A DNA stretch of 64,000 nucleotides from Rahnella sikkimica. GTDB lineage: Bacteria; Pseudomonadota; Gammaproteobacteria; Enterobacterales; Enterobacteriaceae. The notes beneath the pieces are model-generated. The model did not search any database, was not told where the DNA came from, and was given only the letters and a program-made list of their open reading frames with translations. Shown here piece after piece: positions 53,507-63,371 of this stretch. The position numbers and the translations under genes were made by a program. Within the stretch, counting starts at the first letter, position 1. Every line of letters begins with the position of its first letter. The stretch is taken from NCBI RefSeq assembly GCF_002951615.1, contig NZ_CP019062.1, positions 1,488,001 to 1,552,000 of the forward strand, read 5' to 3'.

Positions 53507-55210
53507 TTACAGGAAGTCTTTGGCTTTATTAAGCAATGCAGCTTTGGTGATCACGCCCAGCAAGCGGCGTGATTCAGCGTTTTCCAGCACCGGCAGGCGT
53601 TCGAGCGGCGAATTGCTGAACATCGCCCAGGCCTGTTCGTAGCTGGCGTGCTGAAAGAGCGTGGTGAATTCCTGTTCAATGAACGGGTCAATTACGCTGT
53701 CGGCTTTCAGGCTGCCGTCAATGATCCCGCTGGCAACCACGTTAGTCGGCACCACGCCGAGAAAACGCTCCTCTCTGTCTACCACGTACACATACCGCGT
53801 GCGCTGTTTCAGCCCCTCACTCACCACTTGCGAAAGCGTGGCGTCGACGTACATTTTTGAGCACGGCGTAATCAGCGAGGCCACCGTGCTGTATTCAAAC
53901 GCATTTTTGGCGGCGAAGCGCGCGTTGTGCCGCGCCAGCACCGGATAGGTTCCGCCGACTTTCAGCCGTGATGCGACCACGTAAGAAATAGCCGTCGCCA
54001 GCATCAGCGGGAACAACAGCGAACTGTTGAGCGTCATTTCAAACGCCATCATGATCGACATCAGCGGCGCATGGCTGGTTGCCGCCAGCAGCGCGCTCAT
54101 GCCGATGGCGGCATACAGACCGACCGGACCGGGATCAAACCCCAGCCATTGCAGGAAAGTACACACCAGCGCCCCGCCCGCCGCGCCGATCAGCAGCGAC
54201 GGCGTAAACAAACCGCCGACCGCACCGGAACCGATGGTGATCGCCGTCGCCACGATTTTCAGCACCAGCAACATCAGCAGCGGCGTCTGTAAATCGCCGT
54301 TATTGAGGATTAAATCAATCACTTCAAAACCGTTGCCCAGCACCAGCGGCGAGACCATCGCCACCAGCCCGACGCCCAGACCACCCAGCCCGAGGCGCAG
54401 CGCCGGATGGGAAACAGGTTTCATCCATTCACGGACTTTATCGATAGATGAAATGAATAACGGCCCGAGAATGCCCGTCGCCACACCGATAAACAGCACG
54501 GTGAAAATCGCGCCAAACGACGGGCTGAACGACACGGAAGAATACAGATAGAGCGGCGCGTAATCGGTCAGGGAACGCACGGTCAGTACCGCCACCGACG
54601 CGGAAATGAACAGCGGGATCAGCCGCTGAACGGCGGTCACGCCAAACGCGATTTCAGCCACAAACAACGCACCGGCGAAAGGCGCGTGATACACCGCCGC
54701 CAGCCCGCCCGCGGCGGCCATCGCGATAATGTCGGACTGATGCACGCCCTGAAAACGCGAGAAACGCCCGAGTAAACTGCCGCTCAGAGCGGAAAGCTGC
54801 ACCATCGCGCCTTCGCGTCCGATAGAACCGCCGCTGGCAATACTCGCCAGCGACGACAACCCGCGCAGCAACGTACTGACCACCGGGATCCCCGGTAAAC
54901 GCTGGTCAATCACATCGAGATAATCCGGCATCTTGCCGTGTTTGCTTTCATGGCGCAGCGCCCACAGCAAAATGAATCCGGCGATCACGCCGCCCGCCGT
55001 GGTAATCAGCGGCCAGACTATGCGCGGATATTCGCTGAACGCCTTGGTGATATCGCTGCCGTCGGTAAACATCAGACCGTTGATGCCCGAAATCGCCCCA
55101 CGAAACGCAATAGTGACCAGCGCGGCGACAATCCCGGCGGGAATGGCAATCAGCAAATTAATCAGGTCGCTCTTTTGCAGGGATTCAAGATTGAGGGCTT
55201 TCAGGCTCAT
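53507..55210 (-). CDS. ClC-family chloride channel/antiporter with CBS domains (ClcB-like)
   Basis: 567 aa. ClC membrane domain (~15-430) with SGGSIGREGAMVQLSAL holding the gating Glu, and GGLFTPSLLIGAAGG. Two CBS domains at the C-terminus (~450-560), unlike E. coli ClcA/ClcB, which lack them. GREGAMVQ is ClcB-like. It ends convergently 16 bp from the CorA/ZntB-type gene. Confidence 0.85.
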   Translation of the reverse strand: MSLKALNLESLQKSDLINLLIAIPAGIVAALVTIAFRGAISGINGLMFTDGSDITKAFSEYPRIVWPLITTAGGVIAGFILLWALRHESKHGKMPDYLDVIDQRLPGIPVVSTLLRGLSSLASIASGGSIGREGAMVQLSALSGSLLGRFSRFQGVHQSDIIAMAAAGGLAAVYHAPFAGALFVAEIAFGVTAVQRLIPLFISASVAVLTVRSLTDYAPLYLYSSVSFSPSFGAIFTVLFIGVATGILGPLFISSIDKVREWMKPVSHPALRLGLGGLGVGLVAMVSPLVLGNGFEVIDLILNNGDLQTPLLMLLVLKIVATAITIGSGAVGGLFTPSLLIGAAGGALVCTFLQWLGFDPGPVGLYAAIGMSALLAATSHAPLMSIMMAFEMTLNSSLLFPLMLATAISYVVASRLKVGGTYPVLARHNARFAAKNAFEYSTVASLITPCSKMYVDATLSQVVSEGLKQRTRYVYVVDREERFLGVVPTNVVASGIIDGSLKADSVIDPFIEQEFTTLFQHASYEQAWAMFSNSPLERLPVLENAESRRLLGVITKAALLNKAKDFL

Positions 55211-55282
55211 AGGGTCTCAGTGGTCTGAACATTGGCGGGGTAAGAGTATCAATTTACAACGAAACGGTGAAATTTTTGGTTT

Positions 55283-55930
55283 TTACGCGCGTTGCGTTCT
55301 GAACGTCAGGATCCAGAGTCCGGTGAATATCTGCCATAACGTGATGGGATAAACGGACATCCGCTCGATAAAACCAGTAGGCAGAAGGTCGAACGAAATC
55401 GTCACCATACTGACCAGCCCGAGGCAGCCCAAAATCAGGCTGAAAAGTGAAAACTTCCACCATCCTGTGCTGCGACGTTTCATCCAGCCCGCCGACAGCA
55501 AACATACATTGCCGCCCGCAATCGCCAGCACCGCGCCTGCCTGATGGAGCGTCACGCCACCCGTGCTGCCACCGCTGTGGAACAGCGCAATCAGCACGCC
55601 GCCAATGCCATGCAGCAGGCCGGAAAAGAGAAATACGTGTCGACCCGCACCGTTAAATATTGGGCGTAACAGCCAGCAGGCCATAAAGAACAGGATCCCT
55701 TCCACCGCAAAACCGGCGTTCATCACGTTATGCAGCGGCGAGCAAATATTCCTGCCGTCGGGCGTTATGCCGCACGAGGCAATGCCCAAATCACTGATGT
55801 AATTTTGCAGATAAGAATAGACAGGATCGCGCCAGCCCGTGGAACTGATTTTTTCCGCCAGTAAATACAGAATACCGCCGAGGGCAAAACACACCGCGCC
55901 GGTTTTTTGCCATATCAGGTTGATTTGCAT
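55283..55930 (-). CDS. DUF998-domain membrane protein
   Basis: About 215 aa from ATG 55930 (MQINLIWQKTGAVCF); longer in-frame starts upstream lack support. Six hydrophobic segments; YSYLQNYISDLGIASCG, HNVMNAGFAVEGILFF and LHGIGGVLIALFH are typical of DUF998. Function unknown. Apparently monocistronic. Confidence 0.75.
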   Translation of the reverse strand: MQINLIWQKTGAVCFALGGILYLLAEKISSTGWRDPVYSYLQNYISDLGIASCGITPDGRNICSPLHNVMNAGFAVEGILFFMACWLLRPIFNGAGRHVFLFSGLLHGIGGVLIALFHSGGSTGGVTLHQAGAVLAIAGGNVCLLSAGWMKRRSTGWWKFSLFSLILGCLGLVSMVTISFDLLPTGFIERMSVYPITLWQIFTGLWILTFRTQRA

Positions 55931-56002
55931 TGAAGCCTTAAGACTTTCGGGGAATGAGATAATACTAGGACAAAATAACTTCAGGCTTCGCATTTTTAAC
56001 GC

Positions 56003-56034
56003 TGAATGGCGCGCTCAAAATCCTGCTGAACGGG
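56003..56034 (+). repeat. Fragment of the long-repeat family
   Basis: GGCGCGCTCAAAATCCTGCT followed by GAACGG matches the replaced right-arm segment of R3 (29631-29660, one base different in the part quoted). An isolated remnant next to the stop of the second binding-protein gene. Confidence 0.5.
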
Positions 56035-56064
56035 GATAACAACCGGTGTTATCCCCTGGCGATC

Positions 56065-57642
56065 TTATTCCTTCGTCACCGTATCCAGATACAACTGGCT
56101 GCCCGCCACGTTCTGGCTTGTGCCTTTCACGTTATCGCGGATGGCCACCAGCAATTTACTTTGCAGCGCCACTACAAACGGCGAGTTCTTTTGCAGTTCG
56201 CGTTGTAAATCGGCGTACAGCGCTTTGCGTTTGGTCGGATCCGATTCCGCCGCCGCCGCACGTGTTTGTTTGCTGATTTCCGGGATCACCCACTGAATAC
56301 GTTGCGCCAGCGTTTTCGGGCCGTTTGGCACGTTATAAGCGAAGGTGCTGGCGTTGGTGTTGGGGTCGAGGTAATCCGCGGCCCAGTAGGTGAAGATCGA
56401 CTGGAATTTATGCGCACGCATACGGGTCAGCACGTCGCTTTCCACCAGCGGATGCACCACTAAATTGATATCCGCTTTGGCAAAGCTGGCCTGCAAGGCC
56501 TGCGCAATATCAGAATACGGCGGCTGGTTGATCACGATTAAATCGATTTTGGTACCCGGTGCAATCCCGCCCTTGCTCAGGATCGCTTTGGCTTTGGCGA
56601 CATCGTATTTAAACGGCTGATCGTCAATTGCGCCCGCCAGACCGTCCGGCAGGAAGGTCTGATGAATTCCGTACTGGCCTTTCAGCAGGTCAGTAGAAAT
56701 CCCCTGATAATCCACCAGCCAGCGCGCCGCTTCCCACAGCGCAGGGTTTGCCAGCGCCGGTTGCGTGGTATCGCCGACGTTAAACGCCAGATAGAACACT
56801 TTGGCCGCCGGGAACTGTGCGACGTGAACGCCCTTCTCTTTTTGCAGCGAGCTGAACTGGTCAGCGCCCAAATCGTAAGCCACGTCCGCATCGCCATTCA
56901 CAACCAGCAGACGGCGTGTGGACGGATCGCCCACGTTTTTAAACAGCACATTTTCCAGCTTCGCCAGCGGCCTGGCGTTCGGGTTACGTTTGAGAATCAG
57001 CGCTTCGTGCGGTACATAGCTGCGGACTTCAAATGCGCCGCTGCCTGCTGAACGTGAACGCAGCCAGCTGTTACCGAAATCGTTCTGATCGACGTGCTCT
57101 TTCAGCAGTTTGCTGTCCACAATGCCTGCGACCGGCGCGGAAAGAATGCTCAGCACCAGCCCGCTGCCGATATCGGCCGGCCAGCTGAGCTGGACTTTAT
57201 CGTCAGCGATTTTTTTCAGATTGCCTTCAACGTTTTCCGGCGTCCAGCCCAGTTCACCAAGAATAAACGACGGACTTTTATTGAGTTTCACCACGCGGGT
57301 AAACGAATAAATCACATCGTCGGCCGTCACCGGATTGCCGCTGGCAAATTTCTGGCCCGGTTTGAGGGTGAAGATCAGACTGTGCGCGTCCGGCCCCGGC
57401 TGCCAGCTCGCAGCGGCGTCCGGGTCGAGCTTATCGGGATGCTGCCGGTCAGACTGCACCAGTTGCTGATAAAGGTTAACCAGATTGCCGGAACTGACGG
57501 TTTCAAAACTTTCCGCCGGATCGAGGCTGATAATGCCTTCAAGCGAACCCGCGACGACCAGCGTATCTTTTGGCGTCGCCGCATCCACGCGGGTCACGGC
57601 CATCATCAGCAGGAATAACAGGGAAGGAACACGTACTTTCAT
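56065..57642 (-). CDS. Second peptide/nickel-type ABC binding protein (SBP family 5)
   Basis: 525 aa with signal peptide (MKVRVPSLLFLLMMAVTRVDA). Paralogue of the binding protein at 61500-63071: both share ITSxDPAxxFE-like starts, VKLN(K/L)xPSFIL, SAGSG…EV and PPY(S/L)DIAQALQASFA. It lies after the ATPase genes behind a 355-bp repeat-containing spacer, so it probably has its own promoter and feeds the same permease with a different substrate range. Confidence 0.82.
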   Translation of the reverse strand: MKVRVPSLLFLLMMAVTRVDAATPKDTLVVAGSLEGIISLDPAESFETVSSGNLVNLYQQLVQSDRQHPDKLDPDAAASWQPGPDAHSLIFTLKPGQKFASGNPVTADDVIYSFTRVVKLNKSPSFILGELGWTPENVEGNLKKIADDKVQLSWPADIGSGLVLSILSAPVAGIVDSKLLKEHVDQNDFGNSWLRSRSAGSGAFEVRSYVPHEALILKRNPNARPLAKLENVLFKNVGDPSTRRLLVVNGDADVAYDLGADQFSSLQKEKGVHVAQFPAAKVFYLAFNVGDTTQPALANPALWEAARWLVDYQGISTDLLKGQYGIHQTFLPDGLAGAIDDQPFKYDVAKAKAILSKGGIAPGTKIDLIVINQPPYSDIAQALQASFAKADINLVVHPLVESDVLTRMRAHKFQSIFTYWAADYLDPNTNASTFAYNVPNGPKTLAQRIQWVIPEISKQTRAAAAESDPTKRKALYADLQRELQKNSPFVVALQSKLLVAIRDNVKGTSQNVAGSQLYLDTVTKE

Positions 57643-57793
57643 TGAGGTCGATCTCCACAGGTGAAAAGACAGTTTTTTTTCGAGTGTAGAGGTGCAGCAG
57701 CAAGGCCAGAACCATGAAATAAAGCTATGTATTTTAATAAAATAGATTAAGAAGACTTAAACAGACTTGATGAGAAAAAACAGCAGGACGGAT

Positions 57794-57905
57794 TTTGCTC
57801 CTTCCCCTCTCACGAGGGGAAGGCCGGGATGGGGTGTTGGTTATAGCTGCTCAGTTGCCTGCTAAACCCCCTCCCGACCTCCCCCTTCGCAGGGGGAGGA
57901 GCAAG
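57794..57905. repeat. Paired G/C-rich hairpin element (BIME-like), copy c
   Basis: Reverse complement of the composite at 4552-4661, with the same two hairpins and the same GTTGG/CCAAC-containing linker ends. Lies between the ATPase gene and the second binding-protein gene. Confidence 0.75.
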
Positions 57906-57938
57906 GCGGCTCAGTGTTGATCTGAAAAATGACCTTAT

Positions 57939-57978
57939 GCCGACGCCCACGGTTTTGAATTTGACCTTGAATTTAAAC
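57939..57978 (+). repeat. Isolated terminal motif of the long palindromic elements
   Basis: GCCGACGCCCACGG followed by TTTTGAATTTGACCTTGAA is the right-end motif of R1-R3 (GTGGGC-CGAC-GCCCAC hairpin plus TTGAAN hexamers) without the palindromic arms. As in R2 and R3 it lies just beyond the stop codon of a minus-strand gene. Confidence 0.55.
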
Positions 57979-57997
57979 AAGCACGGCGGCTCAAGCT

Positions 57998-58675
57998 TCA
58001 GCTCAACACGTACCCTTTCGCCATATGCACCGCGCGATCACACATATGATCAATCACATCCGCATCGTGGCTCACCAGAATCATGGTCAGATCGCTGGTC
58101 GCTTTCAGGTCATTCAGAAGGTTGAGAATTTCCGCCTGTACCGACATATCCAGCGCGGAGGTCGGTTCATCGAGCAACAGCAGTTTGGGTTTGAGCAAAA
58201 GCGCGCGAACAATCGCCACGCGCTGGCGCTGGCCGCCGGAAAGCTGGTGCGGATAGCGGTTCATCATCGCCGGATCCAGCCCGACCTGACGGAAACCTTC
58301 GGCAATTTTCTGTTCGATATCCTGCTCTTTGAGGATTTTCAACGGCTCCGCCAGTGTGCGCAGCAACTTGTGTTTCGGGTGCAGCGAGGCATACGGATCC
58401 TGAAACACCATCTGCACGTCGCGGCGCAGGCTACCGGTAAACGGTTTGCCCGGTTTCACGTTGTGATCCAGCAGCGTCAGGCTGCCGTCCCAGGTTCCGT
58501 TCAGCCCGGCGAGCACCCACAATAATGAGGATTTACCGCAACCTGACGGCCCGACCAGACCGAAACATTCGCCTTTGTTGATCGTCAGGCTGACGTTATG
58601 CACCACGGTACGGACGTCGTGGCCCTGACGGTGCGAAACGCTCAGTTTGTCCAGTTTCGCAACGATTTCACTCAT
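57998..58675 (-). CDS. Peptide/nickel ABC transporter ATPase, DppF/OppF type
   Basis: 225 aa. Walker A GPSGCGKSS (~41-49), Q-loop MVFQDPYASLHPKHK, signature LSGGQRQR, Walker B LLLLDEPTSALD. Shorter than usual OppF (about 300) because the C-terminal oligopeptide-binding extension is missing, as in NikE/DdpF-like proteins. Overlaps the other ATPase gene by 8 bp. Confidence 0.87.
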   Translation of the reverse strand: MSEIVAKLDKLSVSHRQGHDVRTVVHNVSLTINKGECFGLVGPSGCGKSSLLWVLAGLNGTWDGSLTLLDHNVKPGKPFTGSLRRDVQMVFQDPYASLHPKHKLLRTLAEPLKILKEQDIEQKIAEGFRQVGLDPAMMNRYPHQLSGGQRQRVAIVRALLLKPKLLLLDEPTSALDMSVQAEILNLLNDLKATSDLTMILVSHDADVIDHMCDRAVHMAKGYVLS

Positions 58676-59573
58676 GGCGAGGCTCCTTTTTCAGTGACGC
58701 CAGCAGTGCGCGATCCAGCACCGGCAGGCGCTCTCCGTGCGTAAACTTGCTCGGACGGCATGACCACAGCGTGTGCGTGTACGGATGCGTGGCCTGCGCC
58801 AGCTGGTCTGCCGGCAGTTCATCCAGCAACTCGCCTTTGTACATCACCAGTACACGCTCGCAATAGTGTGCAACCTGTTGCAGGTCGTGGCTGATCAGAA
58901 TCAGTCCCATGTTGCGCTGTTCCACCAGCCGTTCAATCAGCCCGAGCACCTGTTCGCGCATGTCGAAATCCAGCGCGGACGTAGGTTCGTCGGCAATCAG
59001 CCATTGCGGATCGTTGATCAGCGCAATCGCCAGCATCACGCGCTGCCCCATCCCGCCGGAAAGCTGATGCGGATATTGCTGTTGCAGGAAAGCCGGATTT
59101 GGCAGGCCGACGGCGTTGAGCATATCGGCGACTTTTTCCTGCCGCTCTTTGCGGCCCAGACGCGTGTGCAGACGCAGCGGTTCTTCCACCTGTTTGCCGA
59201 TTTTCTGCGTCGGATTCAGCGCGTGTTTCGGATCCTGCATCACCATCGACACGCGGTTGCCGCGTAGCTTGCTCCACTCGCGTTCTTTCAGCCGGGTCAG
59301 ATCGTGTTCGCCCAGCGTCAGCTGTGAGGCGCGCAGTTCGCACGGGTGTGGCAGTAAACCCATCAAAGCACGCGCAGTGAGGGATTTACCGGAACCCGAT
59401 TCTCCCACCAGCGCCACACGTTCCTGCCCGACGCTCAGGGAAAGCGATTTCACCAGCTCGAGCGGGCGTTCACCCGGCAGATAAATGGTGAGATCTTTCG
59501 CCGTCAGCCGGTCGGTGTGCTGCGTTTTTTGATGATTGTGTTGCTGATGAAGCGTTTGAGCATCAGTTGCCAT
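58668..59573 (-). CDS. Peptide/nickel ABC transporter ATPase, DppD/OppD type
   Basis: About 301 aa from ATG 59573, chosen because the His/Gln-rich start MATDAQTLHQQHNHQ directly precedes the domain and overlaps the permease stop by only 11 bp; the longer frame reads antisense-like into the permease gene. Walker A GESGSGKS, signature LSGGMGQR (variant of GGMRQR), Walker B WLIADEPTSALD. Confidence 0.85.
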   Translation of the reverse strand: MATDAQTLHQQHNHQKTQHTDRLTAKDLTIYLPGERPLELVKSLSLSVGQERVALVGESGSGKSLTARALMGLLPHPCELRASQLTLGEHDLTRLKEREWSKLRGNRVSMVMQDPKHALNPTQKIGKQVEEPLRLHTRLGRKERQEKVADMLNAVGLPNPAFLQQQYPHQLSGGMGQRVMLAIALINDPQWLIADEPTSALDFDMREQVLGLIERLVEQRNMGLILISHDLQQVAHYCERVLVMYKGELLDELPADQLAQATHPYTHTLWSCRPSKFTHGERLPVLDRALLASLKKEPRHE

Positions 59574-60438
59574 GTCGTGGATCCATTTTGTCACGCAGGC
59601 CGTCGCCCAGCAGGTTGAAAGCCAGGCTGGCAAACAGAATTGCGCCACCGGGCGCAGCCGCTACCCACCACTGGTCGAAAATCACTTTACTGCCTTCGGC
59701 AACCATCGAGCCCCATTCGGCAGTCGGTGGCTGAATGCCCATGCCAAGGAAACCCAGACCGGCAGACGCCAGAATGATGCCGCCGAGGCTGAGCGCCGCA
59801 CGCACGACCGCGCTGGGCAGACACAGCGGCAGAATATGGCCGAACATCAGGCGCAAACCGCCGATGCCCTGCATTCTCGCCGCCGCCAGATAATCACTGC
59901 GGCGCAGCGCCAGCGTTTCCGCCCGCGCCTGACGCGCAAACGGCGGCCAGCTGGTAAAGGCCAGCGCCAGCGCGCCGTTCATCAGCCCCGGCCCCATAAT
60001 AGCAACCAGCGCCAGCGCCATGACCAGACTCGGCAATGACATTACGATGTCGGTCAGACGCATCAGAATACGCTCGTACCAGCCGCCGATATAACCGGCG
60101 CTGATGCCGATGAGAAGCCCCACCGGAATGGTCAGGATCAGGATCAGCGACACCAGCAGCAGCGTCGGACGCGCGCCGTAAATCACACGGGAAAGCAGGT
60201 CGCGGCCAAAGCCGTCCGTGCCCAGCCAGTGCGCGCCGGACGGCGGCAGCAGGCGTAATTCGATGTGCTGAATATTCGGGTCAAACGGCGCAAGCAGCGG
60301 GGCGAGCAGCGCGGTCAGCACCAGAATCGCCACCAGCACCAGGCCGATGGAGAGCGCGGTGATGCGGCGCGCGGGCTTCCAGACGTTCGTCTCGGCCTCA
60401 ACCTGCGTCGGTTGTTCGGGGATCATGTGTTGTGTCAT
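59563..60438 (-). CDS. Peptide/nickel ABC transporter permease, DppC type
   Basis: 291 aa inner-membrane permease. GTDGFGRDLLSRVIYGARPTL is the DppC signature; EAA-loop region AARMQGIGGLRLMFGHILPLCLP. Starts 9 bp after the preceding permease and overlaps the ATPase gene. Confidence 0.88.
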   Translation of the reverse strand: MTQHMIPEQPTQVEAETNVWKPARRITALSIGLVLVAILVLTALLAPLLAPFDPNIQHIELRLLPPSGAHWLGTDGFGRDLLSRVIYGARPTLLLVSLILILTIPVGLLIGISAGYIGGWYERILMRLTDIVMSLPSLVMALALVAIMGPGLMNGALALAFTSWPPFARQARAETLALRRSDYLAAARMQGIGGLRLMFGHILPLCLPSAVVRAALSLGGIILASAGLGFLGMGIQPPTAEWGSMVAEGSKVIFDQWWVAAAPGGAILFASLAFNLLGDGLRDKMDPRHGN

Positions 60439-60447
60439 AAGCTAAAA

Positions 60448-61500
60448 CTACCGGGTTCGCGGATCGAGCAAATAAGTTAGGGCATCAGCCAGCGCATTGA
60501 GCAGCACGAAACAGGTGCCGATCAGCAATGTTGCGCCGAGAATGGCCGGGGTATCCGCCGCAAACAGCGCAGTGGTCAGGTAACGTCCGACGCCCGGCCA
60601 GGCAAACACCGTTTCCGTCAGTACCGCCCCTTCCAGCAGGCTGGCGTAAGACAAGGTGAGCACGGTAATCAGCGTGCCCAGCACGTTCGGGAAGACGTGG
60701 CACAGCAATACGCGCACCCTGCCCGCACCTTTTGAGCGCGCCAGAATCACGTATTCTTTGTTCATTTCGCCCAGCATGGATGCACGCAAAAGACGCGTAA
60801 TTCCCGCCATCGACAGCATCGCCAGCACCGTCACCGGTAACCATAAATGGCTGATCGCGTTGTAGAACATGTCACGGTCGCCGGACAACCAGGTATCAAT
60901 CAGCACAAAACCGGTGCGCGGCGTCATGGTGTACATGTACAAATCGTCGAGCCGTCCGGGGCCGCCCGCCCAGTGCAGCACGGCGTAAAACAGCAGCAGG
61001 CCGAGCAAACTTAACCAGAAAATCGGCACGGAATAGCCGAGCAGCGAGACGAGCCGGGCGATGTTGTCCAGCCAGCTTCCGGGTTTCCACACCGCCAGCA
61101 GCGCCAGCAAAATCCCCAGCGTGCCGCCCAGTAAAATGGAACAGGTCGCCAGTTCTACCGTCGCCGGAAACGTGCGCATCAAATCGCTGGCGACCGGCTG
61201 AGCAGTGATACGGGAAATCCCCATATCCCCATGCGCGAGGTGATCCAGATATCTGGCGAACTGCACGGGAACCGACTGATCCAGCCCCAGATCGCGCCGC
61301 ACCTGCGCGTAGGTGGCTTCACTGGCGTGATCGCCCGCTACCTGCAACGTCGGGTCTATCGGGGCAAGATGGGAAAGCGTAAAGGTGAACGCCAGTAAAC
61401 CGAGCAACGTCAGCGCCAGCGAAATCACGCCGGTCAGCAAACGGCCTGACCAGCGCCAACCCTGCCGGACGAATCCGGCGGGCGTTGAACTGTCTGTCAT
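60448..61500 (-). CDS. Peptide/nickel ABC transporter permease, DppB type
   Basis: 350 aa inner-membrane permease; begins with a first membrane span and HLAPIDPTLQVAGDHASEATYAQVRRDLGLDQ. EAA-loop region ILARSKGAGRVRVLLCHVFPN. Its ATG overlaps the binding-protein stop (TAATG). Confidence 0.88.
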   Translation of the reverse strand: MTDSSTPAGFVRQGWRWSGRLLTGVISLALTLLGLLAFTFTLSHLAPIDPTLQVAGDHASEATYAQVRRDLGLDQSVPVQFARYLDHLAHGDMGISRITAQPVASDLMRTFPATVELATCSILLGGTLGILLALLAVWKPGSWLDNIARLVSLLGYSVPIFWLSLLGLLLFYAVLHWAGGPGRLDDLYMYTMTPRTGFVLIDTWLSGDRDMFYNAISHLWLPVTVLAMLSMAGITRLLRASMLGEMNKEYVILARSKGAGRVRVLLCHVFPNVLGTLITVLTLSYASLLEGAVLTETVFAWPGVGRYLTTALFAADTPAILGATLLIGTCFVLLNALADALTYLLDPRTR

Positions 61501-63071
61501 TACTTAGTGACCTTGCTGTAGAAGACCATGTCCGGGTTGATGCCCTGAACATATCCTTTAATGTTGTCACGCACGGCAATCAGGCTTTTGGCCTGCAAAC
61601 CGACGACAAACGGTGAGTTTTTCTGCACTTCAAGTTGCAGCTGACGGTAATCCGCCACGCGTTTCGCCTGATCCGGCTCTGCAATAGCGGCCAGCGTCAG
61701 TTTGTTCAGCGCAGGAATTGACCAGTTGGCACGCCATGCCAGCGTTTTGCTGCCGTCTTCCGGGTTAAACGCAAACGCAGAGGCGTTGGTGTTCGGGTCA
61801 AAGTAATCCGGGCCCCACGAAGACATGTACGCGTCGTAATCGTGTGATTTCACTTTGGTGGAGATCTGCTGGCTTAAACCCGGATCCAGTTTCACGGTCA
61901 CGCCGCCCTGTGCAAAGCTGGCCTGCAAGGCCTGCGCGATGTCCAGATACGGTGGCTGGTTCGACGTGGAGAGCGTGAAGCTGACGTTTGTCAGGCCCGC
62001 TTTGGCCAGAATCGCTTTGGCTTTGGCCGGATCATAGGTGTACGGCGTGTCATTCACCGCGCCCAGATAGCCTTCAGGCAGGAAGGCCTGATGCACCTGG
62101 AACTGATTTTTCATCAGATCATGCGCGATGTGGTTGTAGTCGAACAGGTAACGCGCCGCTTCCCAGAAGGCCGGGTTGCCCAGCGCCGGAGAGGCTTTGG
62201 CGTTGAATTGCAGGAAATACAGTGACGCATAAGGCACCGCCAGCGGCTTCACGCCTTTTTTGCCTTCGAGCGCCGCCATCTGGTCGGAACCGAGATTACG
62301 CGCAATATCCGCATCGCCCTGCTCAATCAGCAGACGACGTGCAGCCGGATCCGGCACGTTTTTAATCAGAATGGTTTTCAGCTTCGGCGCGCCTTCCGGT
62401 GAGGTCGGGTTCGCGGAAAGAATCACCACTTCATGCGGGATATAGTTACGGATCTGGTACGGACCGGAACCGGCAGAATGGTTGCTCAGCCACTGATGGC
62501 CCAGATCGTCAGCGGTGGCATTGGCTTTCACCAGTTTGCTGTCAACGATGGAAGACACCGGTGCAGACAGCAGACTCAGCACGAATGACGGGCTGACATC
62601 GGCGCTCCAGCTGATTTTGACGTGATGATCATCAATTTTGGTCAGGAAAGTATCGACGTTTTTGTCGGTCCATCCCAGTTGCGTCAGAATGAACGACGGC
62701 TCGAGGTTCAGTTTCACCACGCGCGACAGCGAGAAAATCACGTCATCCGCGCTCAGCGGATTACCGCTGGCGAAAACGGCTTTCGGAGACAACGTGAACG
62801 TCAGGCTGCGGTTATCTTTGCCCGCTTCCCAGGAGGTCGCCAGCGTCGGTTTTAAATCGATAGGATTTTTCGGGTCTGACTGCACCAGACGCTGATAAAG
62901 GTTGTTGAACGCCTGAACCGTCGTCAGCTCAAAACCCTGCGCCGGGTCAAAGCTGGAGGTGTCATCAATGGATTGCGCGATAACCAGGGTATCCGGCGGC
63001 GTCGCAGCCTGCACAGAGAAAGTAGCCGCAATAGCCGTAAACAGGACGGACGGTAATAAAGCTTTCATCAA
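61500..63071 (-). CDS. Peptide/nickel-type ABC binding protein (SBP family 5)
   Basis: 523 aa with signal peptide (MMKALLPSVLFTAIAATFSVQA). Family-5 features: SFDPAQGFELTTVQAFNNLYQRLV, FASGNPLSADDVIFSLSRVVKLN, FDPNTNASAF. First gene of the operon for the following permeases and ATPases. Substrate unknown; dipeptides or related amides are likely. The DYFDPNTNASAFAFN segment is shared with the second binding protein downstream. Confidence 0.87.
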   Translation of the reverse strand: MMKALLPSVLFTAIAATFSVQAATPPDTLVIAQSIDDTSSFDPAQGFELTTVQAFNNLYQRLVQSDPKNPIDLKPTLATSWEAGKDNRSLTFTLSPKAVFASGNPLSADDVIFSLSRVVKLNLEPSFILTQLGWTDKNVDTFLTKIDDHHVKISWSADVSPSFVLSLLSAPVSSIVDSKLVKANATADDLGHQWLSNHSAGSGPYQIRNYIPHEVVILSANPTSPEGAPKLKTILIKNVPDPAARRLLIEQGDADIARNLGSDQMAALEGKKGVKPLAVPYASLYFLQFNAKASPALGNPAFWEAARYLFDYNHIAHDLMKNQFQVHQAFLPEGYLGAVNDTPYTYDPAKAKAILAKAGLTNVSFTLSTSNQPPYLDIAQALQASFAQGGVTVKLDPGLSQQISTKVKSHDYDAYMSSWGPDYFDPNTNASAFAFNPEDGSKTLAWRANWSIPALNKLTLAAIAEPDQAKRVADYRQLQLEVQKNSPFVVGLQAKSLIAVRDNIKGYVQGINPDMVFYSKVTK

Positions 63072-63326
63072 GACAGACTCTCCAAAGTAGCGAAATTGCT
63101 AACGTTGCATCAGTGTAAAGTTTCTTCAAGCTACCAGAAAGTCTGATAAATACTATCGTTATGCATATTTTGCATAACGTTATCTGTTAGGTTATTAAAG
63201 CGCCGGAACGGGGGCTGGCGGGGAATGTTACTGGACAAAAAGCGTTAAAATACTCCCTTTGTGTGTATGGGTAAGGAAGAAGGGTAAAATCAGAGGTTAC
63301 CAGGGAGAGGGTTGCAGAAAAGACGC
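63072..63326. other. Promoter region of the ABC operon
   Basis: About 255 bp upstream of the binding-protein gene. TATGCATATTTTGCATAACG near 63159-63178 is a partial dyad (TGCATA…) that may be part of the control region; no regulator can be named. Confidence 0.4.
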
Positions 63327-63351
63327 AAAAAAAAGGCTGCGCAGTGCAGCC
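63327..63351 (-). terminator. Terminator of chaC
   Basis: GGCTGC/GCAGCC stem; on the minus strand it is followed by eight T. Lies 20 bp after the chaC stop. Confidence 0.85.
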
Positions 63352-63371
63352 CGTCGTCATGTATTGGTTTT

